Shown in pieces: positions 6,818-13,643 of a stretch of DNA of 13,722 bases. Made by a program: the position numbers and the translations under genes. The first letter of the stretch is position 1; each line of letters begins with the position of its first letter. The notes under the pieces are model-generated. The model did no database searches, was not told where the DNA came from, and was given only the letters and a program-made list of their open reading frames with translations. The DNA lies in the NCBI GenBank assembly GCA_021162505.1, contig JAGGYO010000323.1:1-13722 (forward strand), in the 5' to 3' direction. The stretch comes from a bacterium. Its GTDB lineage: Bacteria; AUK180.

Positions 6818-8439
6818 AATTTCCACCAATTTCTTGTATTGATAAAATCAAGAGGATGTAATTTAAATCCGTGGAGGTTCTTATTTGCTATGGCATAGGT
6901 CAAGGTATGATTGATAACATAAATTACGCTATCCTCCATAATTTTTTCTTCCGCTTTATTGTAAAAAATGATTCTTTCTTTCATATTTAGAGAATTCATT
7001 GCCCGTTCAAGTAATTTATCTACTTCCGGATTACCATATTGAAAATAGTTTCCGCTTGAACCGATATTTGAAGAGTGGAATAGAGAGTGGAGAAAACTAT
7101 CCGGATCACCATTATCGCCGATCCAGCCTAAAAAGAACAATTGAATCTCGCCATCTGCACATGCTTGAATAAAATCTTTCCAGCTTAATGGCTTCAATAT
7201 TATCTTTATATTGATCTCTTCCAATAGATCTTTTACTAAGTTCGCCTTTGCTCTCTCCGTGGAATTATCAGAAAAGAAAAGCAATAAAGGTGCTTGAATG
7301 CCGTTTCGTAAACCTACCTTTGCTAATAGTTCCTTTGCTTTTTCCACATTATGTTCGTAAATATTACTTTTAAAATGTCCTGTAACTCCGGGTGGTAAAA
7401 TACCTTCCGCAGGTATGGCGGTGGATGCCTTTGCTGCCTCAATGAATTTGAATCTGTCGAGGGCATAAAAAATTGCTTGTCTCACTTCTTTTAATTTCAA
7501 TTCCGGTCGTGATTGAACATTGATGCCCAAATATCTAAGGTCCAGTTGAGGAATGGTATTTATATTTCCATAGATCAATTTTGAACCTGCTTTCAATTGT
7601 TCAATGAATGTTGATGATGGATATAAAAGATCGATCTTATTCTCAAAATAGAGCTTTTCAGCTTCTTTTTCATCATTCACAATGGTGATATTGACCGAAT
7701 CAATAGTATCAACGGCAATGGGGGAATAAGAGTTCTTTTTTAAAAGTATTTTTTTCTCTTGTGCATCATCAATGATATAATCGCCAATGCCGACTTGTTT
7801 ATTTGTCTTATGATAATTATTCCCATGCCAAATAATTGAAGAGTAAACCGTTCCCAGATTGAAATAAAAAGGTAGATAAATTTTATCAAAATAAAAAGCA
7901 AATTTCCTATCACTAATAATCTCCAATCCTTCAATAAAGTTCTCCTTGCCTTCAGAAAACTCAAGACTTCCTTTTATATTAGAAAATAAGTGCATATTTG
8001 GAGAATGTTGTTTTTTATTAAAGATGGATTCAAAGGTATAGAGAATATCCCTTGTAGTGAGAAGTTCGCCATTTGAAAAATATAAATTTGGCTTTAGGGT
8101 GAACTCAGCCTTTAATCCCTTGTCCTTAATGTTCCAACTCTCAATGAGCTCAGGGATCAAATTCAGTTTATTATCAATGGAAAAAATAGACCTGTGGATG
8201 AAATTAACGAATTTTACAGTAGTATTATCTGTTGCAAAATGCGGATTATATGTCAAAGGTAAATTTGTAAAATATAAATTCAAATTCCGTAATTCTTTAT
8301 AGTTAGCATTAGACATTTCCACGCCTTCTTGGCTTATAGATCGGCCTTCTAAAGCGAAATGAAACTCTTTAAAGTAGATCTTTAAGATAGAAAAATTTTT
8401 AATCGTATTATTAAAATAATTCTCATCTTCTTTATACAA
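6814..8439 (-). CDS. Family 5 substrate-binding protein, cytosolic; probable C-terminal part of a split receptor
   Basis: A 541-residue reading from TTG 8439. The SBP_bac_5 (peptide/nickel-binding) fold is clear: FSNGELLTTRDILYTF (121-136), GIGDYIIDDAQEKKILLK (217-234), VRQAIFYALDRFKFI (319-333), ILPPGVTGH (347-355), EKAKELLAKVG (366-376) and LGWIGDNGDPDSFLHSLF (437-454). Unlike transported binding proteins it has no signal peptide or lipobox, and no permease or ATPase genes are near. The start is doubtful. The frame is open upstream to 8538 and encodes coiled coil without a good start codon; a later ATG (8316) has AAGG seven bases before it and would give 500 residues. It most likely continues the preceding gene after a one-base frame change. 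Cytosolic use of this fold as a sensor is known in SgrR. Ligand unknown. Confidence 0.82.
   Translation of the reverse strand: MYKEDENYFNNTIKNFSILKIYFKEFHFALEGRSISQEGVEMSNANYKELRNLNLYFTNLPLTYNPHFATDNTTVKFVNFIHRSIFSIDNKLNLIPELIESWNIKDKGLKAEFTLKPNLYFSNGELLTTRDILYTFESIFNKKQHSPNMHLFSNIKGSLEFSEGKENFIEGLEIISDRKFAFYFDKIYLPFYFNLGTVYSSIIWHGNNYHKTNKQVGIGDYIIDDAQEKKILLKKNSYSPIAVDTIDSVNITIVNDEKEAEKLYFENKIDLLYPSSTFIEQLKAGSKLIYGNINTIPQLDLRYLGINVQSRPELKLKEVRQAIFYALDRFKFIEAAKASTAIPAEGILPPGVTGHFKSNIYEHNVEKAKELLAKVGLRNGIQAPLLLFFSDNSTERAKANLVKDLLEEINIKIILKPLSWKDFIQACADGEIQLFFLGWIGDNGDPDSFLHSLFHSSNIGSSGNYFQYGNPEVDKLLERAMNSLNMKERIIFYNKAEEKIMEDSVIYVINHTLTYAIANKNLHGFKLHPLDFINTRNWWKF
8324..8327 (-). promoter_or_regulatory. 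Candidate ribosome binding site for an internal start at 8316
   Basis: AAGG, within AAGAAGG, lies seven bases upstream of the in-frame ATG 8316-8314. This start would yield the substrate-binding domain alone (500 residues) without the coiled-coil segment. It is the only start in this gene with a convincing site, so separate translation of the binding domain is possible. Confidence 0.4.
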
Positions 8440-8462
8440 AGAATAAAGTTCATTGACCTTCC

Positions 8463-8541
8463 CTAGGGATATCTGAGAGTAATTTTCAATATTCGAAAGA
8501 TGACTGTATATCTCTTCAAAATTGTCAATGATAAGATCCTA
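8463..8541 (-). other. Frame-change junction joining the two receptor-like reading frames
   Basis: From 8538 leftwards the frame of the downstream substrate-binding gene is open and encodes coil (DLIIDNFEEIYSHLSNIENY, then VNELYSLYKEDENYF), while the frame of the 932-residue protein gives a non-coil tail and stops at 8463. One extra base between 8541 and 8538 (for example AGGG instead of AGG) would fuse the frames into about 1,482 residues. The ELYSLY segment matches YQELFGLY (271-278) before the first binding domain of the long protein, which supports the upstream frame as real protein. An A8 run (8549-8542) lies just before the junction, but TAG at 8541-8539 blocks the simple slippage route. 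Confidence 0.6.
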
Positions 8542-11261
8542 TTTTTTTTAAGGTCATTATCAATGCCGGCAATTGACTCAAGCACGGAGGATATATTCTC
8601 TAAATTCTCTATGGATAGATTTATGGATGAGATAAGGTTTCTAACGGCTAATAAAGATTCTTCGAGCAAGGTATTGATTTCAAGATTAAATTCCGTATTT
8701 GTTTTAATTATATTTCGTATCTCACTTATTATCCCCTGTATATCTTCTTTAATATCAGGATTCTTCTCTGCCTCCATGGCAGAAAAATATGAAATATGAT
8801 TGATCTTTTTTAAGATATCAAAGATCGATTCGGTTTTTTTCTTAAAGTTCTCCAAAAAGTTACCATAAAATATAATATTACTCAAAAAACTATCAAGATT
8901 GAGTTTTAAATTGCTGAAAACCGTCTTATTCATCTTTATATCGGTGAAATTCAACTTTTTTATTGGATTCATTATTTTCTCTAAATTCTTGATCTCATTT
9001 AGAATATTTGTGAATTCTTCAATATCGCTTTGAAAAAAATCATATTCCAATAATAGTGATTTATAATCATTTTGGAAATGTTCTTTAAATTGATCAACAT
9101 CTCCTTCGATCTTTAATGTCAATTGGTTGAAATTTTTTATAAAATAATCAAATATCTTGACCATGTGTATAAGTTTAGGATCATTTTCGTCAAGGTTCTG
9201 TTCATTATTATGACGAATGTCCATTATTCCTTTTTGCTCGTCCAATGTAATATTTATATTTCGGGTATGAGAAATACTACTTTTTATGACGCTAAATGGG
9301 ATGAGATATTGATTATCAATTAGATCTTTTTCTAATGAGTAAATATTTTCAATCCCCTGCATTTTTTGTTTTGCTTTAAATACATTATCCGTTGAACCCG
9401 TCAATTTTATAATGGTTGCTGCGAGAGATTGAAATGTATTATAAGTATCCAAGAGAATGTCACAATTTTTTCTTTTTCTTTTACTGATGGTACATTGAAT
9501 ATCATTTTCTTTACAGATGGTTCTAATAATATGCTCTACCTTTCTATTCTCTGTCTTCATATATACTGAGATCTTCTTTGGAAGTTCCTTCTTGTCGGCG
9601 TTCTCAATATTAAATTTAATGCTTGTGAAATTTGTTATGGAGATTAACCCTAAATGTTCTATAATATTCTTAAAAAGGAATTTTCTTGCCGTTTCAGGAA
9701 TTCTTTTTGATAGGAAAATATATTCAACGCCGCAAGGGATATCCAAACCCTCTTCACCGAATTCAATCTCTCCGGCATCCTTCGAAAATTCAATTGTTTC
9801 TGAAAATTCATTATAAAGAAAGTGATGCTGATTCGGCAAAAAGGTGTTCTTATTAATATAATATTGCCCGCTTGTGATGCTCTTAAAATCTTTACTGGCG
9901 ATCTCGCTTTTTATTACAATGAATTCCGGTTTTGTAAGATTGAAAATAAACTCAGGTCTTAATCGCTCAAACTCAATATGTAAAGAGAATTTGTCCATTA
10001 TCTTTATTCCTGCAATGCTTTCGGTTTTTCCCTGAATAAATTCATCACAACCTTTAATAATAAAAAAATCCTCGTCTTTGGCATTTTTAACATATTTATC
10101 GAAGGAATATTTAATATCCTCGGATGTAATGGGTGTTCCGTCAGAAAATAGAGAATTTTGGTCAATACTGATGATCAGTATTTTTTTTGTTTTCAAAAAA
10201 ACCCATTTTTTTAAGATAGCCGGTGTAACATTCCCTTCTTTGATCTGTAATAATCTTTCAAACAATAAATTGTTCAAGTAAAGTTCAAAAACATTCTTTA
10301 CATGATAAGGGTCGTATTTCGTGAGATCGTATTTTATCTTTAATGTGTCTTCATGCTCAAAATCTAAAAAGTTCTTGGCAATATCACTTACACTATTCAA
10401 TTCATTTATTATATATGAGAGTTGAGTATATAGACCGAATAATTCCTGATATTTTATGGAATTAAGTTTATCATTTTCATTTAAGTTCTGCAGCATTTGA
10501 ATGAGTGACAATCTGATCTTCTTCAAGGATTTTATGCGTGTTTCAATATAAAAACTGAAATTTTTTAATTTAAATACAACATTCTTTATTGATTTTGAAA
10601 ATTGATTATAGGTGGTAATGATCTCATTTACCTGAGTTATATTATTTTCGATTATTTCATTGGTCTGAGCAATAGTAGTGGTGAAACGCTCAATAACTTG
10701 CGAAAAGTTTTCATAACTTTTCAGATCGCTGTCAAAATTTTCAATAATGGTAATGATCTCATTGGAACTGTCGGTAATATTTTCGGCAATGATAGCAATG
10801 GAATTCTTGCTTTGCTGTCCCTTTAAAGATTTTATTACCGTATTCAAAGCAAGTTGTTTGACGGATTTTGCCATAACATTCAGGTTATCAGAATTTTTCT
10901 TGAATTTATGAAAAAGCTCGGTGAGATTCTTTCCAGTTGTATGGATCGTATCAACAACATAATTTATGACCCTATTATACTGTGAAATATTTTCAAAATA
11001 TCCTATAAACAATTGTAATTTCTTTGAGAGATCATTGGTATATTCAATATTTTTATTTGCATTTACTACGAATTTTTTAGAATACTCTTCAATATTTCCA
11101 ATGATCTCACCCAACTCGTTAATGATCTCCTGCTGGATTTCCGTTACATCTTTAAATTGCTCGAACTGGGTCTTGAGTTCATCAAAGATATTCTGATTGA
11201 GAAAGCTCTTTCCCCTAATCGTCTTTATTACTGAGATCAAATTGGAGAGGTCATATCTCAC
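8463..11261 (-). CDS. Soluble chemoreceptor-like coil / substrate-binding fusion protein
   Basis: A 932-residue protein with no signal peptide or membrane segment, so cytosolic. Order: coiled coil (1-128); a degenerate chemoreceptor hairpin tip (about 129-166: KQLALNTVIKSL, then SIAIIAENI, compare LALNAAIEAA and FAVVAEEV of the MCP signalling domain); coiled coil to about 300; a shortened SBP_bac_5-type domain (about 305-682, signature LFSDGTPITSEDIKYSF 371-387); coiled coil; a second weaker tip (about 818-852: ISYFSAMEAEKN, IQGIISEIRN); coil to about 908. In tip 1 the Glu and Arg of IEAAR are replaced by Lys, so normal CheA/CheW contact is doubtful. Residues 909-932 lose coil character, while another frame continues it: a probable frameshift. 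The GTG start overlaps the pilus ATPase stop (GTGA), implying coupled translation. A sensor role is inferred, not shown. Confidence 0.75.
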   Translation of the reverse strand: MRYDLSNLISVIKTIRGKSFLNQNIFDELKTQFEQFKDVTEIQQEIINELGEIIGNIEEYSKKFVVNANKNIEYTNDLSKKLQLFIGYFENISQYNRVINYVVDTIHTTGKNLTELFHKFKKNSDNLNVMAKSVKQLALNTVIKSLKGQQSKNSIAIIAENITDSSNEIITIIENFDSDLKSYENFSQVIERFTTTIAQTNEIIENNITQVNEIITTYNQFSKSIKNVVFKLKNFSFYIETRIKSLKKIRLSLIQMLQNLNENDKLNSIKYQELFGLYTQLSYIINELNSVSDIAKNFLDFEHEDTLKIKYDLTKYDPYHVKNVFELYLNNLLFERLLQIKEGNVTPAILKKWVFLKTKKILIISIDQNSLFSDGTPITSEDIKYSFDKYVKNAKDEDFFIIKGCDEFIQGKTESIAGIKIMDKFSLHIEFERLRPEFIFNLTKPEFIVIKSEIASKDFKSITSGQYYINKNTFLPNQHHFLYNEFSETIEFSKDAGEIEFGEEGLDIPCGVEYIFLSKRIPETARKFLFKNIIEHLGLISITNFTSIKFNIENADKKELPKKISVYMKTENRKVEHIIRTICKENDIQCTISKRKRKNCDILLDTYNTFQSLAATIIKLTGSTDNVFKAKQKMQGIENIYSLEKDLIDNQYLIPFSVIKSSISHTRNINITLDEQKGIMDIRHNNEQNLDENDPKLIHMVKIFDYFIKNFNQLTLKIEGDVDQFKEHFQNDYKSLLLEYDFFQSDIEEFTNILNEIKNLEKIMNPIKKLNFTDIKMNKTVFSNLKLNLDSFLSNIIFYGNFLENFKKKTESIFDILKKINHISYFSAMEAEKNPDIKEDIQGIISEIRNIIKTNTEFNLEINTLLEESLLAVRNLISSINLSIENLENISSVLESIAGIDNDLKKNRILSLTILKRYTVIFRILKITLRYP

Positions 11262-12949
11262 AGTGATGTAACCCTTAAAACCTCTGAAATAGTGGTGATA
11301 CCCTTAACTACTTTTTTAACGCCTGCTTGTCTTAAAAGTGAATAACCTTTCTTCGAAATGTATTCTTTCATTTCCAATGTAGGTTTTCCTTCTTCGATCA
11401 TCCTAATAATATTATCATCCATGGGAATAATCTCAAATAGGGCTTCTCTATCCAAATATCCTGTATTATTACACATCTTGCAGCCTTTGCCTTTTGTAAA
11501 AATAAAATCCTTTGGATTTCCTTCAATATCCAATAATTTCAATTCATGTTCCTTGGGTGTATAATATGTTTTACAGTACGGGCATACTTTTCTTACCAAT
11601 CTTTGAGCAATTACTCCCAGTAAAGTTGAAGAGATCAAATAATTGGGTATCCCCATATCTCTCATCCTGTCGATAGAGGAAATAGCATCATTGGTATGAA
11701 GAGTGGAGAATACAAGATGACCTGTTAATGCAGACCTAATGGCATTTTCCGCTGTCTCACGATCACGGATCTCACCAACCATTATTATATCAGGGTCTTG
11801 CCTTAATACTTCTCGTAATGCCTGAGAAAAGTCAAACCCGATGACATGATTTATATTTATCTGATTAAAGTCCTCATTGATGAGCTCAACGGGGTCTTCT
11901 ATGGTTATAATATTCACGGTTGGACTCTTTACATGATTTAATGTTGCGTATAGCGTGGTTGTTTTCCCTGATCCGGTGGGTCCAGTAATAAGAATAATGC
12001 CATGTGTATGGTTAATGATCTGTTTATACCATTTATCCTCTTTCTTATTGAGCCCCAGATCAGTTATGCTCTTATTTAAATTTTCAGGGTCCAATAATCT
12101 TAAAACGACTTTTTCGCCAAAAAGAGTAGGTACAATAGCAACCCTTATTTCAACAGCGTGGTCTTCATGTTCTACTCTGATCCTGCCGTCTTGAGGTCGT
12201 CTTTTTTCGGAAATATCCAGCCCTGCCATTACCTTGATCCTTGCAACAACAGCAAAAAAAAGTTCGCGAGGTAATTTCCTAACAGTATGTAGAACCCCAT
12301 CGATCCTTAACCGGATATGTATCTCCTTCCTTTTGGGTTCAATATGAATATCGGAAGCTCTTTGGGAAATGGCTTTATGTATAATAAGGTCAATTAAATT
12401 AATGATAGGAAGTTCTTTTTCTAAAATACTGGTAATGTTCGCAGCATTGCCTTTGCTGATAGCATCAAGATTGCCGACATCCTTCAACGCTCTTTCAATT
12501 GATTTTGACAATCCGTAATACTCGTTTATGGTGTTATTTATATCATTGTTCGACGAAAAATGGAAAATTATTTTTTTGGGATGATAGAGTTTCAAGATAT
12601 CCTCGTATTCATTATCGGTCAATAACCTTGATAGGGCAATGAAAACTTTTTCCTTATCCATTCTAAATGCTATCATTTTAATATTTCTTGCAAAGGATTC
12701 CGGTAAATATTCTGTAATATCCGAGGAAAGTTCAAGCGGGTCAATCTTGATATAGGGAATATCCATATTTTTTGAAAGCATTTCCTTGAAAATCTCTTCT
12801 TTTAAAAATCTTCGTCTGATAAGTATCAAAGAGAGATCGTCCCCTGTTTTTTCATGCTCATCAAGAGCAATAACCAATTGTTTTTTTGTAATTAAATTCT
12901 GCTTGATCAAGAAACTTTCAACCTTAAACTTTGCTAATATAGGAAGCAT
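11258..12949 (-). CDS. pilB: Type IV pilus assembly / type II secretion ATPase (PilB/GspE family)
   Basis: A cytosolic hexameric ATPase that powers pilus extension or pseudopilus assembly. Read from ATG 12949 (563 residues): an N-terminal MshEN/GspE-N type domain (about 1-150, IKQNLITKKQLVIAL), then the ATPase with Walker A GPTGSGKTT (323-331), Asp box ITIEDPVE (348-355), Walker B DIIMVGEIRD (387-396), His box GHLVFSTLHTNDA (410-422) and a tetracysteine zinc site (Cys456, 459, 490, 493). All motifs are intact. An upstream in-frame ATG (12967) was rejected because it falls between the -10 box and the predicted transcription start, whereas 12949 has GGAG five bases before it. PilB and GspE cannot be separated without the other machine genes, none of which are in the window. 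Its stop overlaps the GTG of the chemoreceptor-like gene. Confidence 0.94.
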   Translation of the reverse strand: MLPILAKFKVESFLIKQNLITKKQLVIALDEHEKTGDDLSLILIRRRFLKEEIFKEMLSKNMDIPYIKIDPLELSSDITEYLPESFARNIKMIAFRMDKEKVFIALSRLLTDNEYEDILKLYHPKKIIFHFSSNNDINNTINEYYGLSKSIERALKDVGNLDAISKGNAANITSILEKELPIINLIDLIIHKAISQRASDIHIEPKRKEIHIRLRIDGVLHTVRKLPRELFFAVVARIKVMAGLDISEKRRPQDGRIRVEHEDHAVEIRVAIVPTLFGEKVVLRLLDPENLNKSITDLGLNKKEDKWYKQIINHTHGIILITGPTGSGKTTTLYATLNHVKSPTVNIITIEDPVELINEDFNQININHVIGFDFSQALREVLRQDPDIIMVGEIRDRETAENAIRSALTGHLVFSTLHTNDAISSIDRMRDMGIPNYLISSTLLGVIAQRLVRKVCPYCKTYYTPKEHELKLLDIEGNPKDFIFTKGKGCKMCNNTGYLDREALFEIIPMDDNIIRMIEEGKPTLEMKEYISKKGYSLLRQAGVKKVVKGITTISEVLRVTSL

Positions 12950-12954
12950 ATTCA

Positions 12955-12958
12955 CTCC
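12955..12958 (-). promoter_or_regulatory. Ribosome binding site of the PilB/GspE gene
   Basis: GGAG on the minus strand (12958-12955) lies five bases before ATG 12949. It decides the start in favour of MLPILAKFKVESFL over the ATG at 12967. Confidence 0.75.
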
Positions 12959-12967
12959 ATTAATCAT

Positions 12968-12996
12968 ATTAAAGAATAAAACTCAAAAAAAGTCAA
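12968..12996 (-). promoter_or_regulatory. Promoter of the PilB/receptor operon
   Basis: The minus strand has TTGACT (12996-12991), a 17-base spacer and TTTAAT (12973-12968), each 5/6 to consensus. The predicted start at about 12961 leaves a 12-base leader containing GGAG before ATG 12949. Confidence 0.68.
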
Positions 12997-13023
12997 GTAT
13001 TTTTTTCCTTTTCTCTTATTTTC

Positions 13024-13074
13024 CGTCATGTTGAATCGAACGAAGCGAAGCCCCGAAGGGGTCGTGAAACATCC
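13024..13074. repeat. REP-like palindromic element A
   Basis: Begins CGTCATGTTGAA and ends GTGAAACATCC, with the core CGAAGCGAAG. The centre is a hairpin CCCC-GAA-GGGG (13051-13061), and outer arms ATGTT (13028-13032) and AACAT (13068-13072) can pair. The CGAAGCGAAG core resembles a widely dispersed intergenic repeat of the GTCATTCTGAGCGAAGCGAAG type in many bacteria; this match is from memory. It is GC-richer than its surroundings. Confidence 0.6.
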
Positions 13075-13141
13075 ATTCCTTTATTCTCTAGGCCCTTAGC
13101 CCTTTAGACATTCGACTTTGGACTAATTTTGAGATCCCTAC

Positions 13142-13155
13142 GGGAACAAGTTCCC
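13142..13155. repeat. Perfect palindrome GGGAAC-AA-GTTCCC
   Basis: Six-base arms around a two-base centre. An alternative hairpin TCCC-TAC-GGGA (13135-13145) overlaps its left arm. It could be a repeat remnant or a binding site; it lies about 150 bases upstream of the PilB promoter. No T-tract follows, so it is not a clear terminator. Confidence 0.5.
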
Positions 13156-13284
13156 TCTGGATTACAGGCAACTCAGAATGAATTGCAAGTAAGAAGTAAG
13201 CCACAGCCCCTTAAAATTCCATAGAGGCTGGATAAGAACTGAGAAGTGAAGAAGTAAAAACAAATGAATAATGAAAGTAAGATG

Positions 13285-13349
13285 GATTCCTGCCTTCGCA
13301 GGAATGACATATTACCCTTGTCATCCTCGTGCTTGACACGGGGATCCAG
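13285..13349. repeat. REP-like paired element B (two hairpins in inverted order)
   Basis: The left hairpin is perfect: ATTCCTGC-CTTC-GCAGGAAT (13286-13305). The right hairpin pairs ATCCTCGTG (13323-13331) with CACGGGGAT (13337-13345) around CTTGA, with one G-T pair. ATGAC (13304-13308) and GTCAT (13320-13324) face each other between them. On the minus strand it reads as the familiar GTCATTCCTGCGAAGGCAGG type of mobile palindrome, whose spurious translation (DPRVKHEDDKG, SFLRRQES) occurs in many genomes. No RAYT transposase is in the window. Confidence 0.8.
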
Positions 13350-13378
13350 TATTTTATTAGTAAGAAAAAAATAGATTT

Positions 13379-13420
13379 CCCAATCGAGCTTGTCCTCATG
13401 AAAATGGGGATTGGGTAATG
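13379..13420. repeat. Inverted repeat element C
   Basis: Outer arms CCCAATC (13379-13385) and GATTGGG (13409-13415) enclose an inner hairpin CCTCAT-GAAA-ATGGGG (13394-13409, one T-G pair; the last G is shared with the outer arm). The sequence ends TAATGAC, the same kind of boundary as element B, which suggests a related mobile palindrome. Confidence 0.55.
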
Positions 13421-13468
13421 ACAAAAAATTATCAAGAATAAAATCTGAATACTAATACTCCTATCGTT

Positions 13469-13491
13469 ATTGCCCTGCTTGACAAGGCAAT
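13469..13491. repeat. Inverted repeat element D, related to element B
   Basis: Arms ATTGCC (13469-13474) and GGCAAT (13486-13491). The loop contains TGCTTGACA (13476-13484), the same nonamer found in the right hairpin of element B (13330-13338), so the two are probably members of one repeat family. Confidence 0.55.
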
Positions 13492-13607
13492 CAGGATTTT
13501 TAAATAAGAAATCGCACTAAAATACTTGTTTAAGTGTTTAAGTGAAGCAAAAAATATAAATATTTGAATAGATGAAAAATCTTAAAAAAAAATAGAGAAA
13601 AAAATCC

Positions 13608-13635
13608 TTGACAAATTTTTTTAAAGTGATATAAT
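13608..13635 (+). promoter_or_regulatory. Strong consensus promoter
   Basis: TTGACA (13608-13613), a 16-base spacer and TATAAT (13630-13635): both boxes match the consensus perfectly. A/T-rich tracts just upstream (13570-13605) could act as an UP element. The predicted start is about 13642-13644, at or within two bases of an ATG (13644). It is the best promoter in the window and could serve a protein gene or a stable RNA. Confidence 0.85.
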
Positions 13636-13643
13636 TAAATATA

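Larger units (their letters stand above)
12997..13607. other. Gene-free region carrying palindromic repeats
   Basis: About 600 bases without a convincing gene. It holds at least five small inverted repeats, listed separately, including REP-like elements. Between them is simple A/G-rich sequence (around 13230-13280) and an A/T-rich stretch (13540-13605) just before the strong promoter. A duplicated octamer TGTTTAAG lies at 13527-13542. No tRNA, rRNA, CRISPR array or transposase was seen. Confidence 0.7.

Noticed and set aside
6814..8439. Component of an ABC peptide importer
   Set aside because: No signal peptide or lipobox and no permease or ATPase genes nearby; the coil-linked context argues for another role.
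8539..8551. Programmed frameshift on the A8 run joining the two receptor-like frames
   Set aside because: A -1 shift or one added A leads directly into TAG (8541-8539), and one A fewer leads to TGA within a few codons. Slippage at the run cannot produce the fusion; the change must lie after the TAG.
12950..12967. Longer PilB start MINGVN
   Set aside because: The ATG lies between the -10 box and the predicted transcription start, while the next ATG has GGAG at good spacing.
13051..13061. CCCC-GAA-GGGG hairpin as an intrinsic terminator
   Set aside because: No T-tract follows on either strand and it is part of a REP-like element.
13173..13435. Two overlapping open frames of 74 and 83 codons on the minus strand
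   Set aside because: They translate palindromic repeats B and C (the peptides contain DPRVKHEDDKG and SFLRRQES, typical spurious REP translations); no ribosome site, and they differ in character from the real genes.
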